Source of the DNA: a virus
Direction: 5' to 3' (one strand)
IMG/VR virus record: IMGVR_UViG_3300023184_004167
Location: 1 to 64,000 of that record
DNA: 64,000 nt
Shown piece after piece: positions 41,284 to 50,423 of this stretch (position 1 is the first letter of the stretch; each line of letters opens with the position of its first letter). The translations under genes were made by a program, and so were the position numbers. The notes under the pieces were generated by a model. The model did not search any database and was not told the DNA's origin. It saw nothing but the letters and a program-made list of their open reading frames with translations.

Positions 41284-41314
41284 CAAAGATAAGGATAATT
41301 TCATTACCACCAAA
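41284..41314 (-). promoter_or_regulatory. Host-type promoter TTTG-N19-TATCTTTG
   Basis: On the minus strand, TTTG (41311-41314), 19 bp, TATCTTTG (41284-41291), then TATTCAC, about 23 bp before the start at 41261. The TTTGGTGG and TTTGTATTC cores are shared with the DUF932 promoter. Confidence 0.8.
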
Positions 41315-41360
41315 ACTTTTTTTGAAAGTTTAAAGAATTAGAAAATATCTAAAAAAAGGA

Positions 41361-41717
41361 CTAATAATCAACAATTCTTACAAGAATACCCAATTTTACA
41401 CACAAATCAATAGAACTCTTACTGCCTTTCGAGACTCCATCCCAAAATGCGACAACCATATCACAATTTTTTACAATATCTTGGTTTCTTCTGAACCCGG
41501 CGGACTTACCATACTTATCCCACTCAGGTTTAAATATTAAGGTTGGGATGTTATTTTCTTTAGCCCATTGTTCTCCAAGTGTATCGGCACCCTTAGCACC
41601 ACCACTAACAACAAGTTCGCAATTAAGTTCGTTATCCCTATTGAGATAATCACCCATCACTTCTTTAACTAACTCATAGTTATTAAATCCCCTACTTCCT
41701 ATTATTCCTACTTTCAT
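41361..41717 (-). CDS. DUF2493/SLOG-fold protein
   Basis: 118 residues. VGIIGSRGFNNYELV and ELVVSGGAKGADTLGEQWA are the nucleotide-binding motifs of the DprA/LOG-like SLOG superfamily, and CDMVVAFWDGVSKGS follows. This is the pattern of the phage DUF2493 group. SLOG proteins bind small nucleotides or cleave N-glycosidic bonds; the ligand is unknown here. Confidence 0.85.
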   Translation of the reverse strand: MKVGIIGSRGFNNYELVKEVMGDYLNRDNELNCELVVSGGAKGADTLGEQWAKENNIPTLIFKPEWDKYGKSAGFRRNQDIVKNCDMVVAFWDGVSKGSKSSIDLCVKLGILVRIVDY

Positions 41718-41729
41718 AATTAATTAATT

Positions 41730-41909
41730 TTAAATGTGCCATCCACCATCACTTCCTATATCAATAAGAGATACTAACATAAAGAGCAGATACATTACTA
41801 CCATCCCTATATTAAGATTACCTTCTCTCGCCATTGTGTTATTATAGATTACCGCAATAAACATCAACGTTATAAGGATAAAGAAAATAAATTTATACAT
41901 AAGTTTCAT
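41730..41909 (-). CDS. Small two-helix membrane protein
   Basis: 59 residues from ATG 41909. A GTG-initiated frame at 41927 adds six residues. Two hydrophobic helices (about 6-22 and 34-52) are joined by a short loop. It overlaps the next gene by 17 bp. Function unknown. Confidence 0.5.
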   Translation of the reverse strand: MKLMYKFIFFILITLMFIAVIYNNTMAREGNLNIGMVVMYLLFMLVSLIDIGSDGGWHI

Positions 41910-42093
41910 TATAATATACCTCCCCACTTGAAATTAACACATCATTATCCCAATATGCGTCATAGTTTTTGGGGTCATTTTTTGCATCTATTATCTCTTG
42001 CTTGTGCAACTTATTAGCATACATAATCATTGCTTCTGTGGGGTGGTAGTTAACTTTCTCTAATTCAGAGAGAAACCATTCTATGCTATTCAT
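41893..42093 (-). CDS. Small hypothetical protein of the IEWxLxE family
   Basis: 66 residues: SIEWFLSELEKV...HKQEIIDAKNDP...GEVYYNETYV. The gene at 42106 encodes a related protein (SIEWLKEKY, HKVEIIDAYEKG, EYYQETFG), so these are neighbouring paralogues. Function unknown. Confidence 0.6.
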   Translation of the reverse strand: MNSIEWFLSELEKVNYHPTEAMIMYANKLHKQEIIDAKNDPKNYDAYWDNDVLISSGEVYYNETYV

Positions 42094-42105
42094 AATTAAT
42101 CTTTT

Positions 42106-42447
42106 TTAGGGTTTATGTAAAAATTTATCTCTACCACAATGTTTACAAATGGTAGCACTACTTGTGTTGGTTGTTGGTTCAAACTGACATTCATCACTTC
42201 CCTTACTACCAAATGTTTCTTGATAGTATTCTTTTCCCGCATCGTCATCACCTAACTTTAGATTTAGATACCCTTTTTCATAAGCATCTATAATTTCAAC
42301 CTTGTGCATTTCTTTGGCTTTATCAAAGTCAATAATAGTTAAACTACAATTTTGGCTTATATATTTTTCTTTTAACCATTCTATTGATGTTTGTTTCATT
42401 GTGCGATTATTTAATGCGACCCATTCCTCTTCTGTGTATTTGCTCAT
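42106..42447 (-). CDS. Small protein of the IEWxLxE family with zinc-finger tail
   Basis: 113 residues. The paralogous core as above is followed by a C-terminal CKHCGRDKFLH that could bind zinc. An alternative start is the ATG 16 codons in (MKQTSIEWLKEK). It lies 2 bp from the neighbour upstream. Confidence 0.6.
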   Translation of the reverse strand: MSKYTEEEWVALNNRTMKQTSIEWLKEKYISQNCSLTIIDFDKAKEMHKVEIIDAYEKGYLNLKLGDDDAGKEYYQETFGSKGSDECQFEPTTNTSSATICKHCGRDKFLHKP

Positions 42448-42449
42448 AA

Positions 42450-42836
42450 CTATATTTTTTCAGGTGATTTAAATTTATTCTTTAACCAGTTCTTAACCCT
42501 AATGGGCATTTCCGAATGCAATGAACCTTCAATCTCAGCAAATATGTCATCCCAAGTTTTATCATTACACAGAGCCAATGTGCCTTCTATTTCAGGATAT
42601 TCTGGTCTAATCAGTTTTGCAACTTTAATCACCTCTTCCATACCCTGCTGATAAAAATCCTCTATCTCAAACTCCACTTCTTTACCTTCAAATTCAGATA
42701 CAGGAGTATTAAGAACCATCACCATTTTTAATTCATCTTGATATGGATGTATGTGATAGTATGTATGTTGGAAGTTGGTACTCACAGGATGTCTTACCAC
42801 CCAACCTTGTTCTGTTTTATATAATTTTCCTTTCAT
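42450..42836 (-). CDS. Hypothetical protein, paralogue of the next gene
   Basis: 128 residues. The gene shares the layout of the one at 42840-43220: MKG.L....W.V.H, a central ..PL/VNTPVSEFEGKEVEF, a KLIRPEYPEIEGTLALCNDKTWDDIF segment and a basic C-terminus. A tandem duplication with divergence. Function unknown. Confidence 0.65.
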   Translation of the reverse strand: MKGKLYKTEQGWVVRHPVSTNFQHTYYHIHPYQDELKMVMVLNTPVSEFEGKEVEFEIEDFYQQGMEEVIKVAKLIRPEYPEIEGTLALCNDKTWDDIFAEIEGSLHSEMPIRVKNWLKNKFKSPEKI

Positions 42837-42839
42837 AAT

Positions 42840-43220
42840 TTATTTTTTTTCGGGGACTTTATAGTATAATTTTAACCAATCTATAAAAGATATTGAGTCC
42901 GTAAATGGCCCACCAAATGCTGGATATTGTTCGGTTGAGTATTCTTCATATATTTCATCCCACACCTTATCATTACATAACTCCAATGTCCCTTCAAGTT
43001 CAGGATATTCCGGGTTTATTAATTTAGCATACTCTTTACCCTTACCTGTATAGTGGTCTACTATAACACACCAATCAAACTCAACTTCTTTGCCATTCAA
43101 ATCTAAATCTAATGGTAAAATAGTTTGGTATTCAGGATGTAATGGGCATTCTTTGACTTGAAGCCCTACCCAATGTTCTACTATCCATTGGTTATTTTCT
43201 TTTAATAATGTCCCTTTCAT
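42840..43220 (-). CDS. Hypothetical protein, paralogue of the previous gene
   Basis: 126 residues from ATG 43220 (MKGTLLKENNQWIVEH). An upstream TTG (43229) gives a longer frame but is less likely. It contains AKLINPEYPELEGTLELCNDKVWDEIYEEY, nearly the same as its neighbour. It is 3 bp from the paralogue. Function unknown. Confidence 0.65.
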   Translation of the reverse strand: MKGTLLKENNQWIVEHWVGLQVKECPLHPEYQTILPLDLDLNGKEVEFDWCVIVDHYTGKGKEYAKLINPEYPELEGTLELCNDKVWDEIYEEYSTEQYPAFGGPFTDSISFIDWLKLYYKVPEKK

Positions 43221-43221
43221 A

Positions 43222-43386
43222 TTATTCAAATTTAGATTTTAAATACTCAATCAAATACTTGGCATATTCAGTCAATAACTCATGTCCCTCAAACACAAAT
43301 ACCTTAACATTATTATCAACAGAGCGTTGATATTCCTTTTTTAATCTCTGATAAGTTACTTTGTCAAAAGATAATGTTCCCGCCAT
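43222..43386 (-). CDS. Short hypothetical protein
   Basis: 54 residues (MAGTLSFDKVTYQRLKKEYQRSV...), a helical protein with a hydrophobic strand VFVFEGHELL. Its stop is 1 bp before the ATG of the paralogue gene, consistent with one operon. Confidence 0.6.
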   Translation of the reverse strand: MAGTLSFDKVTYQRLKKEYQRSVDNNVKVFVFEGHELLTEYAKYLIEYLKSKFE

Positions 43387-43388
43387 AG

Positions 43389-43547
43389 TTATTTGTTTAC
43401 TGGTTGATTAATTGATTTCGTTGACCAACGAGGGTTTGTTTCTGCTTCGTGTCTAATAGCCCAAGCTAAAAGTCCGAATCCTGTGAATAGCAATATAAGC
43501 ATTATGGTTGCTTCTACTGGTTTACTGCGTTCTGCTGAGTTTGGCAT
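43389..43547 (-). CDS. Short single-pass membrane protein
   Basis: 52 residues. One membrane helix (about 14-30, TIMLILLFTGFGLLAWAI) follows a polar N-terminus, and a Pro/Trp-containing tail follows. A host-type promoter-like pair (TTTG and TATTTTTA) lies upstream, near 43575-43595. Function unknown. Confidence 0.55.
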   Translation of the reverse strand: MPNSAERSKPVEATIMLILLFTGFGLLAWAIRHEAETNPRWSTKSINQPVNK

Positions 43548-43600
43548 ATGTTATTTGTTTTAGAATGTAAAAATAGTAATAACTTTTGAAACAAAAAAAT

Positions 43601-44491
43601 TTATTTTATCTCAACATAAAATTCTTGTTTAATTTCTCCCCTCAAATCAGCAATATCACTCTCCACCGGCAATTTAATTAATTTTATTTTATTATATAAT
43701 ACGCCACCATTTATCATATGATATACCTTCAACGCATCCTTATACGCATCCCCATCCAAACATATTGTTATATTACCCTTAGCCTTCTCATATATTGTGG
43801 TAAACAATAAGTCCGACATAAACTTACCCAACATAGGAATACTATTTGGTAAAAATATGGAATCAAAAGCACCCTCACATAAGAATATATCCTTATCCCA
43901 ATCTATTAAGTTTTCATTGAAAATAATCAAATCTTTCTCACAAGGTGGATTTTTGTACTTCATCTTCGCCCTCAAATTCCAAGACCTGGCAATGAAATAA
44001 TTTAATGTCCCTGTGGCGTCATAAGAGGGTATTATAATCCTACCAGAATATTCACCCTTCATAGTGTACCCAATCTGATATTTCTCAATAATACCCTCCG
44101 TAATACCCCTTGATAAGAGATAATTAAGGGATTCCCTATGTGGGGGATAAATGGGGTTGGAATCTTTGAATTGGGTATATCCCTCCGGTAATCTTAACTT
44201 ATTCTTTTTCTTCTCCTGAACTTTTAATTCTTCAGGGCGTATCAACAGATACATCTTCTTCAGTTTCTTATTACCATAATCATCAAACAACTTACCCAAA
44301 GGCCCAGATATCCCGCAACTCCAACAATGGAACACATGCTTCTCTAAACTAACCTCCAAATTACTTTTATTCCTACCTTCATCACATTCAATGCAATTAT
44401 ATCCATACTGCAATTTGCTGTCATATACCTTTTTTGGTTCCCCAAGGACTTCCTCAATAAGTTCTAACACTACTTCTATTTCATCTGACAT
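43601..44491 (-). CDS. DNA primase, DnaG-like
   Basis: 296 residues. The zinc ribbon has C33, C36, C56 and C59 (YNCIEC...FHCWSC). The TOPRIM-type catalytic part has DIFLCEGAFDSIFL (conserved Glu) and ITICLDGDAYKDALKV (DGD, about 238-250). It is about half the length of bacterial DnaG, as in T4 gp61-type phage primases. It makes RNA primers for lagging-strand synthesis. No helicase gene is adjacent in the window. Confidence 0.85.
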   Translation of the reverse strand: MSDEIEVVLELIEEVLGEPKKVYDSKLQYGYNCIECDEGRNKSNLEVSLEKHVFHCWSCGISGPLGKLFDDYGNKKLKKMYLLIRPEELKVQEKKKNKLRLPEGYTQFKDSNPIYPPHRESLNYLLSRGITEGIIEKYQIGYTMKGEYSGRIIIPSYDATGTLNYFIARSWNLRAKMKYKNPPCEKDLIIFNENLIDWDKDIFLCEGAFDSIFLPNSIPMLGKFMSDLLFTTIYEKAKGNITICLDGDAYKDALKVYHMINGGVLYNKIKLIKLPVESDIADLRGEIKQEFYVEIK

Positions 44492-44500
44492 AATACAATA

Positions 44501-44962
44501 TTAACAAATTTCAAACGCTTCGTGAACAATCTTTTTAATTGATTTTGAATCTTCCGTGTTTCCAATCACCGCACCATCCTTCAAAGTAAATGCGTGTCTC
44601 TTAACAATCAAGATATAACTACCTGTTGGATACTTTTTGATGAACTGATTAAGAGTTGTTCTTTTCATTTTATTATTCACACTATCGTAACTTCTCAACT
44701 TCTCAACCCCTTTTATTTCTTTGTTATTAAATTTTTCTCCCACGGATTGCATAGTTGCCATTTTACAAGCAACCGACATTGTCCCCTTTCTATTTTTTCT
44801 ACCAAATTTTTCCTTAACCCAAGAATGGGCGGTATCATACGGAGTTTCATAAGCGGATGCAACGGCTCTAACAAAGCAGTCATTACATTCACTTTTAGCG
44901 ATTACAGATTCTGAATAACCAATGATGGCGGTTGATGTTTGTATGTATGGTAATTGTTTCAT
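44501..44962 (-). CDS. Putative cysteine-protease-fold protein
   Basis: 153 residues. CNDCFVRAVASAYETPYDTA (about 26-45) supplies a Cys in a helix followed by a C..C pair, and a later RHAFTLKDGAVIGN (about 120-133) gives the His and Asn positions of a papain-type triad. It may be a transglutaminase- or protease-like enzyme. The activity is inferred. Confidence 0.55.
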   Translation of the reverse strand: MKQLPYIQTSTAIIGYSESVIAKSECNDCFVRAVASAYETPYDTAHSWVKEKFGRKNRKGTMSVACKMATMQSVGEKFNNKEIKGVEKLRSYDSVNNKMKRTTLNQFIKKYPTGSYILIVKRHAFTLKDGAVIGNTEDSKSIKKIVHEAFEIC

Positions 44963-44966
44963 AATG

Positions 44967-44998
44967 TAAAAGTATAAAATAGTTCTGAAACTGCCAAA
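44967..44998 (-). promoter_or_regulatory. Host-type promoter-like pair before the cysteine-protease-like gene
   Basis: On the minus strand, TTTG (44995-44998), 20 bp, TACTTTTA (44967-44974), directly upstream of the start at 44962. The second box deviates at its last base. Confidence 0.6.
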
Positions 44999-45004
44999 TT
45001 TATT

Positions 45005-45346
45005 TTATAAAGTTCTTGCCATCCAATTACATATTGCGTTTGACATAGATACGTTCTTCTTTGACATATTAACCATTTCTTCCTCTGTCATCACATTAAC
45101 ATCCCCATATGATTCAATTTTGTGATTTGGGTTATTGGTATAGACATCCACAATCCCGTTGTCCCCATAAAACTCATTACAGAGGTCTTTAACGGAAAAC
45201 TCATTATTGTGGTGTTGCCAACTTAGGGAGCCATAACACCTTAAACAAGTCACATATAAAAACCCATCAGACGTATCTAATATCTCCTGATAAAGTTTGT
45301 TAGCTTTATTTCTTGCCCTCTCATATTTTTTAATTAACTCTTCCAT
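45005..45346 (-). CDS. Hypothetical protein
   Basis: 113 residues, helical N-terminus (ELIKKYERARNKANKLYQEIL), then a Cys-containing CLRCYGSL motif. It lies upstream of the protease-like gene. No family recognised. Confidence 0.6.
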   Translation of the reverse strand: MEELIKKYERARNKANKLYQEILDTSDGFLYVTCLRCYGSLSWQHHNNEFSVKDLCNEFYGDNGIVDVYTNNPNHKIESYGDVNVMTEEEMVNMSKKNVSMSNAICNWMARTL

Positions 45347-45354
45347 AATTCAAT

Positions 45355-45528
45355 TTATTTTTTAATTTTCTCGTCATCAATTAAATAAACCGCAATAAAA
45401 AATGCGATATACATCAAAGTCATCAATAACATATTAGTTAATGATATGATATTAATGTCATTATAACAACAAGACATTAAAGTTAAGTAAAGTACTGTAA
45501 TGAAGATAAAAATAAGATTCCGTTTCAT
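45355..45528 (-). CDS. Short membrane/lipoprotein-like protein
   Basis: 57 residues with two hydrophobic stretches and a Cys pair (LTLMSCCYND). It may be a lipoprotein or a small holin-like protein. It is 8 bp from the gene downstream. Function unknown. Confidence 0.5.
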   Translation of the reverse strand: MKRNLIFIFITVLYLTLMSCCYNDINIISLTNMLLMTLMYIAFFIAVYLIDDEKIKK

Positions 45529-45571
45529 AATATATTTTTTTATGAAACAAAACTAAACAAAGTTATTTAGA

Positions 45572-46168
45572 TTACCAAATATTTTTGGATTTTAAATACC
45601 CGAGAGCACAAGTATAAGCGTCAGATGAGTCAAAATTCTCTTTTTTAAGAGTATTATTTTTTGTGTATAACCAAGTGATTTGAGGTTCCCTTTTGGCAAC
45701 TTGTTCCCAAATTAAAACCTTTTTGTCTATATCTTTTGGATACCCACCAAATAAAACAAACTTACCCTTGTCATTCTCTTTGACAAAATGGGGGAATGCA
45801 GACTTGCGAGAATTATATGTAGTGATAAATTCGGGAACAACTCCCAAGATGTCATAAACCTCTTTACATACTAATGTATTAAATCTCATTAACACACCGA
45901 CAGTAAATATATTATTTGAATTAAGTAATGGTTCTTCAATTACCACAGTAGTGATACCCATACCAACATAAGTTTTGATTTTTTCTCTGAAGACTTCAGA
46001 CTTTAACATCAACTCCTCAATCTTACTTTCCGTCTTTACCTTTGGGGAAATATGGGTTAGCTCTAATAATTCTTTTGATTCAATATCAAATAAAGCAATA
46101 CCAATACATTTGGTAGAAACATCTAATCCTAATATTTTTTTTGAATCTTTATTTAAAAATTTGTCCAT
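45572..46168 (-). CDS. RuvC-fold Holliday-junction resolvase-like nuclease
   Basis: 198 residues of RNase-H fold: ILGLDVSTKCIGIALFD (Asp16), TVVIEEPLL (Glu), and DSSDAYTCALGYL (final Asp pair). The order of acidic residues matches RuvC. It would resolve four-way junctions produced by recombination-dependent replication. The start codon abuts the tail-protein stop of the gene at 46172 on the same strand. Confidence 0.8.
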   Translation of the reverse strand: MDKFLNKDSKKILGLDVSTKCIGIALFDIESKELLELTHISPKVKTESKIEELMLKSEVFREKIKTYVGMGITTVVIEEPLLNSNNIFTVGVLMRFNTLVCKEVYDILGVVPEFITTYNSRKSAFPHFVKENDKGKFVLFGGYPKDIDKKVLIWEQVAKREPQITWLYTKNNTLKKENFDSSDAYTCALGYLKSKNIW

Positions 46169-46171
46169 ACT

Positions 46172-48355
46172 TTAGAAGTCAATCTTAACCACAAATTGTT
46201 GAATTCCTTGTCTTAATTCAGGTGATTGTAATTTTGATATTACCATCAACTCTTTATTATCATTCAATAAACCTATTTCTGTAACATAAGATGTTGTTCC
46301 TGATGTCCACGTTGGATTTGATGTATTTGTGAATTGGGCTCTCCCAAGAGTAACCAAATATCTCATTTCGTAAATAGTTGCACTTATGTCAGTCTCAATA
46401 TTTCCGTAGAACATAAATTCATCCCCATAATTTAATACATTAGGAGAACCAACTGGTACAACATCCATAAAATTCTCTAAATGGTATGGAACTGCAGAAT
46501 TATAATTACTATCAGAGATTTCAAATGTTGTTCCTGTTATACCACTCATAGTTAAATAATTATTGATTGTAGTGGCACTTAAACTATCCGTAACATCAAT
46601 AATTCTCCACTGAGTTGGGTCTGGTCTTAACGTATCATATCTTTTTTGACAGATGATTTGCATTTTATTTGCAGAGAACCCAGAAAAACTTCCTTGAGTT
46701 AAGTAGGGAAATTCCGCACCAAATCTTATTGCAACATTTTGTGAACTTGTTGTACAACCTGTATCTGGCCCTAGAATTGAACTATAATAATTACAATGTA
46801 ATGAGTTTGTGAATCCTGTTGAATCAAATCTATAAGTCACCCACATTGTTTCAGCAGTTGATGTCATTACGCCCACCGCCAATTGATTATTTGAAAAACA
46901 AGTGTTTGGTGTTAATAAAGATATTTTAGGTGCTGGTAATGTCCAGTTTCTATTTGATTTATAACACATTGAAGCAACAACCTCTTCATCATCAATAATA
47001 ATAATCTGTTGGTCTGGAAACACTTTTCCTATCCTATTCAACATTTTATTGTCGTCAGGATTTGAATCCCACAAATGATAATATCTAATTCCCGGGTCAT
47101 TCATATCACTATTAACATTTGATTTAATATAATAAGGTTTACACAAATCATAATTTACTGGGTCAATATAAAAATCAGCACCTATGGTGGTACCAGTTGA
47201 TTTATGCCACATTAATGTTGGTATACTTAATTTGAAATGACTTGCCAATCCTGTACTTGTTGTCGGATTTTGTGGGTCAAATGGTTGTGTTGCAAATTTC
47301 TCGCCATAAACAAAATCAATATCATTATTTGTGTAATGAATGATTGCAATCGCCTTTTGATTACTTGGTGTTACAACTATTTTTTCATCAAATGAATTAT
47401 AATAAAAAACTTCACTTGTGTCTGTTTGTCCTGTAGGCTCATTATACCCCAATAACTCTTTTGTTCCAACATATGTCTCAGAACCAAAATTAGTATAATC
47501 CTCATAACTCACACTAAATAAACCAGCAGGACTTTCAGTCCAAGGTATATTCATATTCCAAATTAAAGTATTTTCTCTATTAATAACATCACAAGGTGAT
47601 TCAAAATTCAAAGTATCTGTCTGCCAATAAGAATAAGGTGTAATTGTATCATATAATTGTGTCATCCCTGATGGATAAACGTGAACCCTACCATATTGTC
47701 CACTTGATGCCCTATTACTATAGTTAGGTACCGTTCTATCAAGTTCAACAATATATCCACCTGTATAGGCAGTAAGTGATTGTATTTTATATGTCAAAAT
47801 TGGTACAGTATTTATATCATCACATCCACCTATTGTATCATAATAAATCACCACATAATCATTAACCTCAGGACTACCTGTTGTTAAAACACAAAAATTA
47901 TAATCAATATTAATAGTTGTCTGTCCTGACAAGGTACTCATATCAACAAAGTAATTAGAACTAATTGTATATCCTGTTGCGGTATTTACAACCCAACTCG
48001 CCGTTAATCCAGTGGTGAAAAACCCTTTTGAACCCGCCGCATTATACACAGATTCTATCTGACTATCCTCATAAGGAATACCATATGTATTACCATCCCC
48101 ACCATTTACATAATATGGATATTTTACATTTTCTTTGTTTGATTGTGGTGTTCCAGAATCATTTTGAGCGTTAAACCCTGGCATTAAAATGTTATTATTA
48201 ACTTGGTTATAATTGGGAATTGCGGTATAACTAACTTCACTATCCCCTATTTGAAAATAAGCGATATTAAAATTACCTTGTGATATTTTTCTCCTACCAA
48301 CATCCGTAACTCTTGTATTAACTAACCCTGAAGTATTTTTAATTATGTAAGACAT
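46172..48355 (-). CDS. Large virion structural protein (tail/baseplate type)
   Basis: 727 residues from ATG 48355 (MSYIIKNTSGLVNTRVTDVG). A longer frame to 48424 starts before the adjacent gene's stop and is less likely. The N-terminus (VGRRKISQGNFNIAYFQIGDSEVSY) is a motif I associate with structural proteins of large environmental phages. The rest is a long beta-rich body. A TATATTTATT element lies 4 bp before the start. The role is inferred from position and size. Confidence 0.65.
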   Translation of the reverse strand: MSYIIKNTSGLVNTRVTDVGRRKISQGNFNIAYFQIGDSEVSYTAIPNYNQVNNNILMPGFNAQNDSGTPQSNKENVKYPYYVNGGDGNTYGIPYEDSQIESVYNAAGSKGFFTTGLTASWVVNTATGYTISSNYFVDMSTLSGQTTINIDYNFCVLTTGSPEVNDYVVIYYDTIGGCDDINTVPILTYKIQSLTAYTGGYIVELDRTVPNYSNRASSGQYGRVHVYPSGMTQLYDTITPYSYWQTDTLNFESPCDVINRENTLIWNMNIPWTESPAGLFSVSYEDYTNFGSETYVGTKELLGYNEPTGQTDTSEVFYYNSFDEKIVVTPSNQKAIAIIHYTNNDIDFVYGEKFATQPFDPQNPTTSTGLASHFKLSIPTLMWHKSTGTTIGADFYIDPVNYDLCKPYYIKSNVNSDMNDPGIRYYHLWDSNPDDNKMLNRIGKVFPDQQIIIIDDEEVVASMCYKSNRNWTLPAPKISLLTPNTCFSNNQLAVGVMTSTAETMWVTYRFDSTGFTNSLHCNYYSSILGPDTGCTTSSQNVAIRFGAEFPYLTQGSFSGFSANKMQIICQKRYDTLRPDPTQWRIIDVTDSLSATTINNYLTMSGITGTTFEISDSNYNSAVPYHLENFMDVVPVGSPNVLNYGDEFMFYGNIETDISATIYEMRYLVTLGRAQFTNTSNPTWTSGTTSYVTEIGLLNDNKELMVISKLQSPELRQGIQQFVVKIDF

Positions 48356-48404
48356 CTTTAATAAATATAATTTTATTGATTTTTTATTTTTGTTTAATGT
48401 AATA

Positions 48405-49289
48405 TTATTTATTCCAATATCCACTCATTCCACCTGATTGTATATACTCCCAATCTGTTGTAAATAAATACAATTTCTTTTCATCAGTATCGTAAACAAT
48501 CATCCCCTCAGTTGTTGTCATTCCAGTTCTTTGTATTGTTGTCATTCTTGGAAATAAAACCCCCTTTGTTGTTGATGAAATGTCTAAAATTGCATTACTA
48601 TCCGGACTATTTGTTCCAATCCCAACATTACCCCCACTTATTGTTAAGGTATCTGGTTGAGTTTGTGATGAAAAGGTAAGTGTGTTTGTACTTAAATCAA
48701 CAATTCTATTCCCTAATAATGTTCCGTCTCCGGTATATAAGGTTGTTGATGATGTTCCACCTGAGGAAGCAAATAACCTCCACCTAGCATTTATTTTGGT
48801 AATACCACTAACACCCTCAATTGTTGATGCCGTCCAAGCATTAACAAATAATGTTCCTTCAGGTGTGTCATTTAAACATTGATACCCATTACCCAAATCA
48901 ATTAATGAACCAGCGCTAACCGCATCATCAAATAAAGTCCTATAATTATCAATCTCATACTGATATGTTAATTGTGTTTCTTGAACATATACTAACATAC
49001 CCAATCTTCTTCTACCACTTGAAATTCCGTCCGATTCTAATCCAACAACATTTGGTGCAGATAAAGTACTATTATTACTATAATTTATTGGTATTGTATT
49101 TCCTGAGAATAAGATGGTACCTGTACTTCCTGATGGTATATAAAAAATTAAATCACTTAAATTAAATACCTCCATATACCCCCCAATATTATACATACTG
49201 AAGTTGGTACCCGTGTTGTTATCTAAATTAACACCTGATGGGCCATAAACAATGACTGATGATATTGGATTTTTATATGAATAACTCAT
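48405..49289 (-). CDS. Tail-fibre-like protein
   Basis: 294 residues. The C-terminal part has the fibre/chaperone-type pattern GNVGIGTNSPDSNAILDI, TKGVLFPRMT and GMIVYDTDEKKLYLF, as in Bacteroidota phage fibres. The N-terminal half is beta-rich. It lies within the minus-strand tail block, upstream of the protein at 46172. Confidence 0.75.
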   Translation of the reverse strand: MSYSYKNPISSVIVYGPSGVNLDNNTGTNFSMYNIGGYMEVFNLSDLIFYIPSGSTGTILFSGNTIPINYSNNSTLSAPNVVGLESDGISSGRRRLGMLVYVQETQLTYQYEIDNYRTLFDDAVSAGSLIDLGNGYQCLNDTPEGTLFVNAWTASTIEGVSGITKINARWRLFASSGGTSSTTLYTGDGTLLGNRIVDLSTNTLTFSSQTQPDTLTISGGNVGIGTNSPDSNAILDISSTTKGVLFPRMTTIQRTGMTTTEGMIVYDTDEKKLYLFTTDWEYIQSGGMSGYWNK

Positions 49290-49290
49290 T

Positions 49291-50211
49291 TTATATTAAA
49301 CTTCCCCCTTTAAAATAAATATTGTTTATGTTCTCTAACCTTGATTGAGGTGCGATAAATGTTGAGTAAACTCTGTATATTCCATTAGGTATTCCTGTTC
49401 CTCCTGTGTATTCAAAAGTTAAATCATAGTATGTTGAATTCATATTGGTATTTGTTAATGCATTCGGATTACCAGCACTATTAATACCTATTTGTGACAT
49501 TTTTTGTCCGTTGGTTGCTCCCGTTGAAACTATCCAAGTATACCAACCAAACCCTATTTCTGTGTTCGCAGGAACTTCGTGAGTTTGGAACAAGTATTCA
49601 CTAATCACATTTCCATAACTATCAACACCGCCACTTGTTCTTGATATTGGTGCAATTCTAATTGATGGTACATCAACACTCCATCCTGAATATTGAATAT
49701 ATCTATTAAATTGTTGTTCAAATGTTACCTGACTTGTTGATGGCGCAATACCATTACTATATCCTCTGAAACTACTTCCACCTGACAACATCCAATTATT
49801 AATTTGAGTACTTGCGGTAACCGGTTCAATCAACAAATAAGCCATAAGTGCCGGTAATGTCGGTGTCGGAGTTTGTGTATGTGTCGGAGTTGGTGTCGGA
49901 GTATTTGTTCTTGTTGGTGTATGTGTTGGTGTGTTTGTTGGCGTTTCCGTATTTGTTGGCGTTTGACTTGGTGTTTCATTTGGAGTACCTGTGTTTGTCG
50001 GAGTATTTGTCGGTGTTTCCGTATTTGTTGGCGTTTGACTTGGTGTTTCTGTGTTAGTTGGTGTAATTGACGGAGTGTTGGTTGGTGTTGCAGTGTTTGA
50101 TGGTGTTGGTGTTGGCGTCATAGAACTAGGTGTGTTTGATGGTGTTGGTATTGGGCCACAAACCTCAATATTAGTTGTAATGCACCCGTCGGCATCAACT
50201 ATCTTAACCAT
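49291..50211 (-). CDS. Tail protein with Thr/Pro-rich linker; non-AUG extension likely
   Basis: 306 residues from the first ATG. Residues 21-122 are a Thr/Pro-rich linker with units such as [12 protein letters not shown]. The C-terminal 180 residues form a separate beta domain ([18 protein letters not shown]...). The frame is open upstream to about 50379 and there encodes a domain matching three other small tail proteins ([21 protein letters not shown]), so the gene probably starts at a non-AUG codon near there, or its start has mutated. Confidence 0.7.
   Translation of the reverse strand: MVKIVDADGCITTNIEVCGPIPTPSNTPSSMTPTPTPSNTATPTNTPSITPTNTETPSQTPTNTETPTNTPTNTGTPNETPSQTPTNTETPTNTPTHTPTRTNTPTPTPTHTQTPTPTLPALMAYLLIEPVTASTQINNWMLSGGSSFRGYSNGIAPSTSQVTFEQQFNRYIQYSGWSVDVPSIRIAPISRTSGGVDSYGNVISEYLFQTHEVPANTEIGFGWYTWIVSTGATNGQKMSQIGINSAGNPNALTNTNMNSTYYDLTFEYTGGTGIPNGIYRVYSTFIAPQSRLENINNIYFKGGSLI
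49850..50150 (-). repeat. Degenerate repeat encoding Thr/Pro linker
   Basis: On the plus strand, units of the form (G/T)TTGTTGGCGTTT(G/C)... encode [12 protein letters not shown]-like repeats. Comparable blocks occur in the genes at 52102, 54478 and 56149, making these loci recombination-prone. Confidence 0.75.
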
Positions 50212-50379
50212 AACAATAGGAACACTAGTAAAACCACTAGGTAATAATAAATTTACAGAAGGGGGTACGGTACCAGAAATTGAAGTAATAAATTGACAAT
50301 TATTACCATAGAAATCACAAACATAGATTTGGTAAGGTGATGCTCCACTTATACTTGATATTTGAATTATAGATGCGAT
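50212..50379 (-). other. Open frame upstream of the first ATG of the gene at 49291
   Basis: The reading frame of the gene at 49291 stays open from 50211 back to an ATC codon at 50377-50379; the next codon upstream that ends the frame is TAA at 50386-50388. The translated part has the same fold as the small tail proteins at 55122 and 60044. No ATG, GTG or TTG is in frame here, so initiation would need ATC, ATA or ATT, or a sequence error hides the start. Confidence 0.55.
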
Positions 50380-50423
50380 ACGTTTTTATATATAAATATA
50401 AATGTTTGATATTTAAAAAATAA

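Noticed and set aside
49848-50070. Plus-strand reading frames over the Thr/Pro repeat regions (also 57889-58113)
   Set aside because: They are antisense shadows of the repeats, giving Cys/Trp/Arg- or Val/Gly-rich nonsense.
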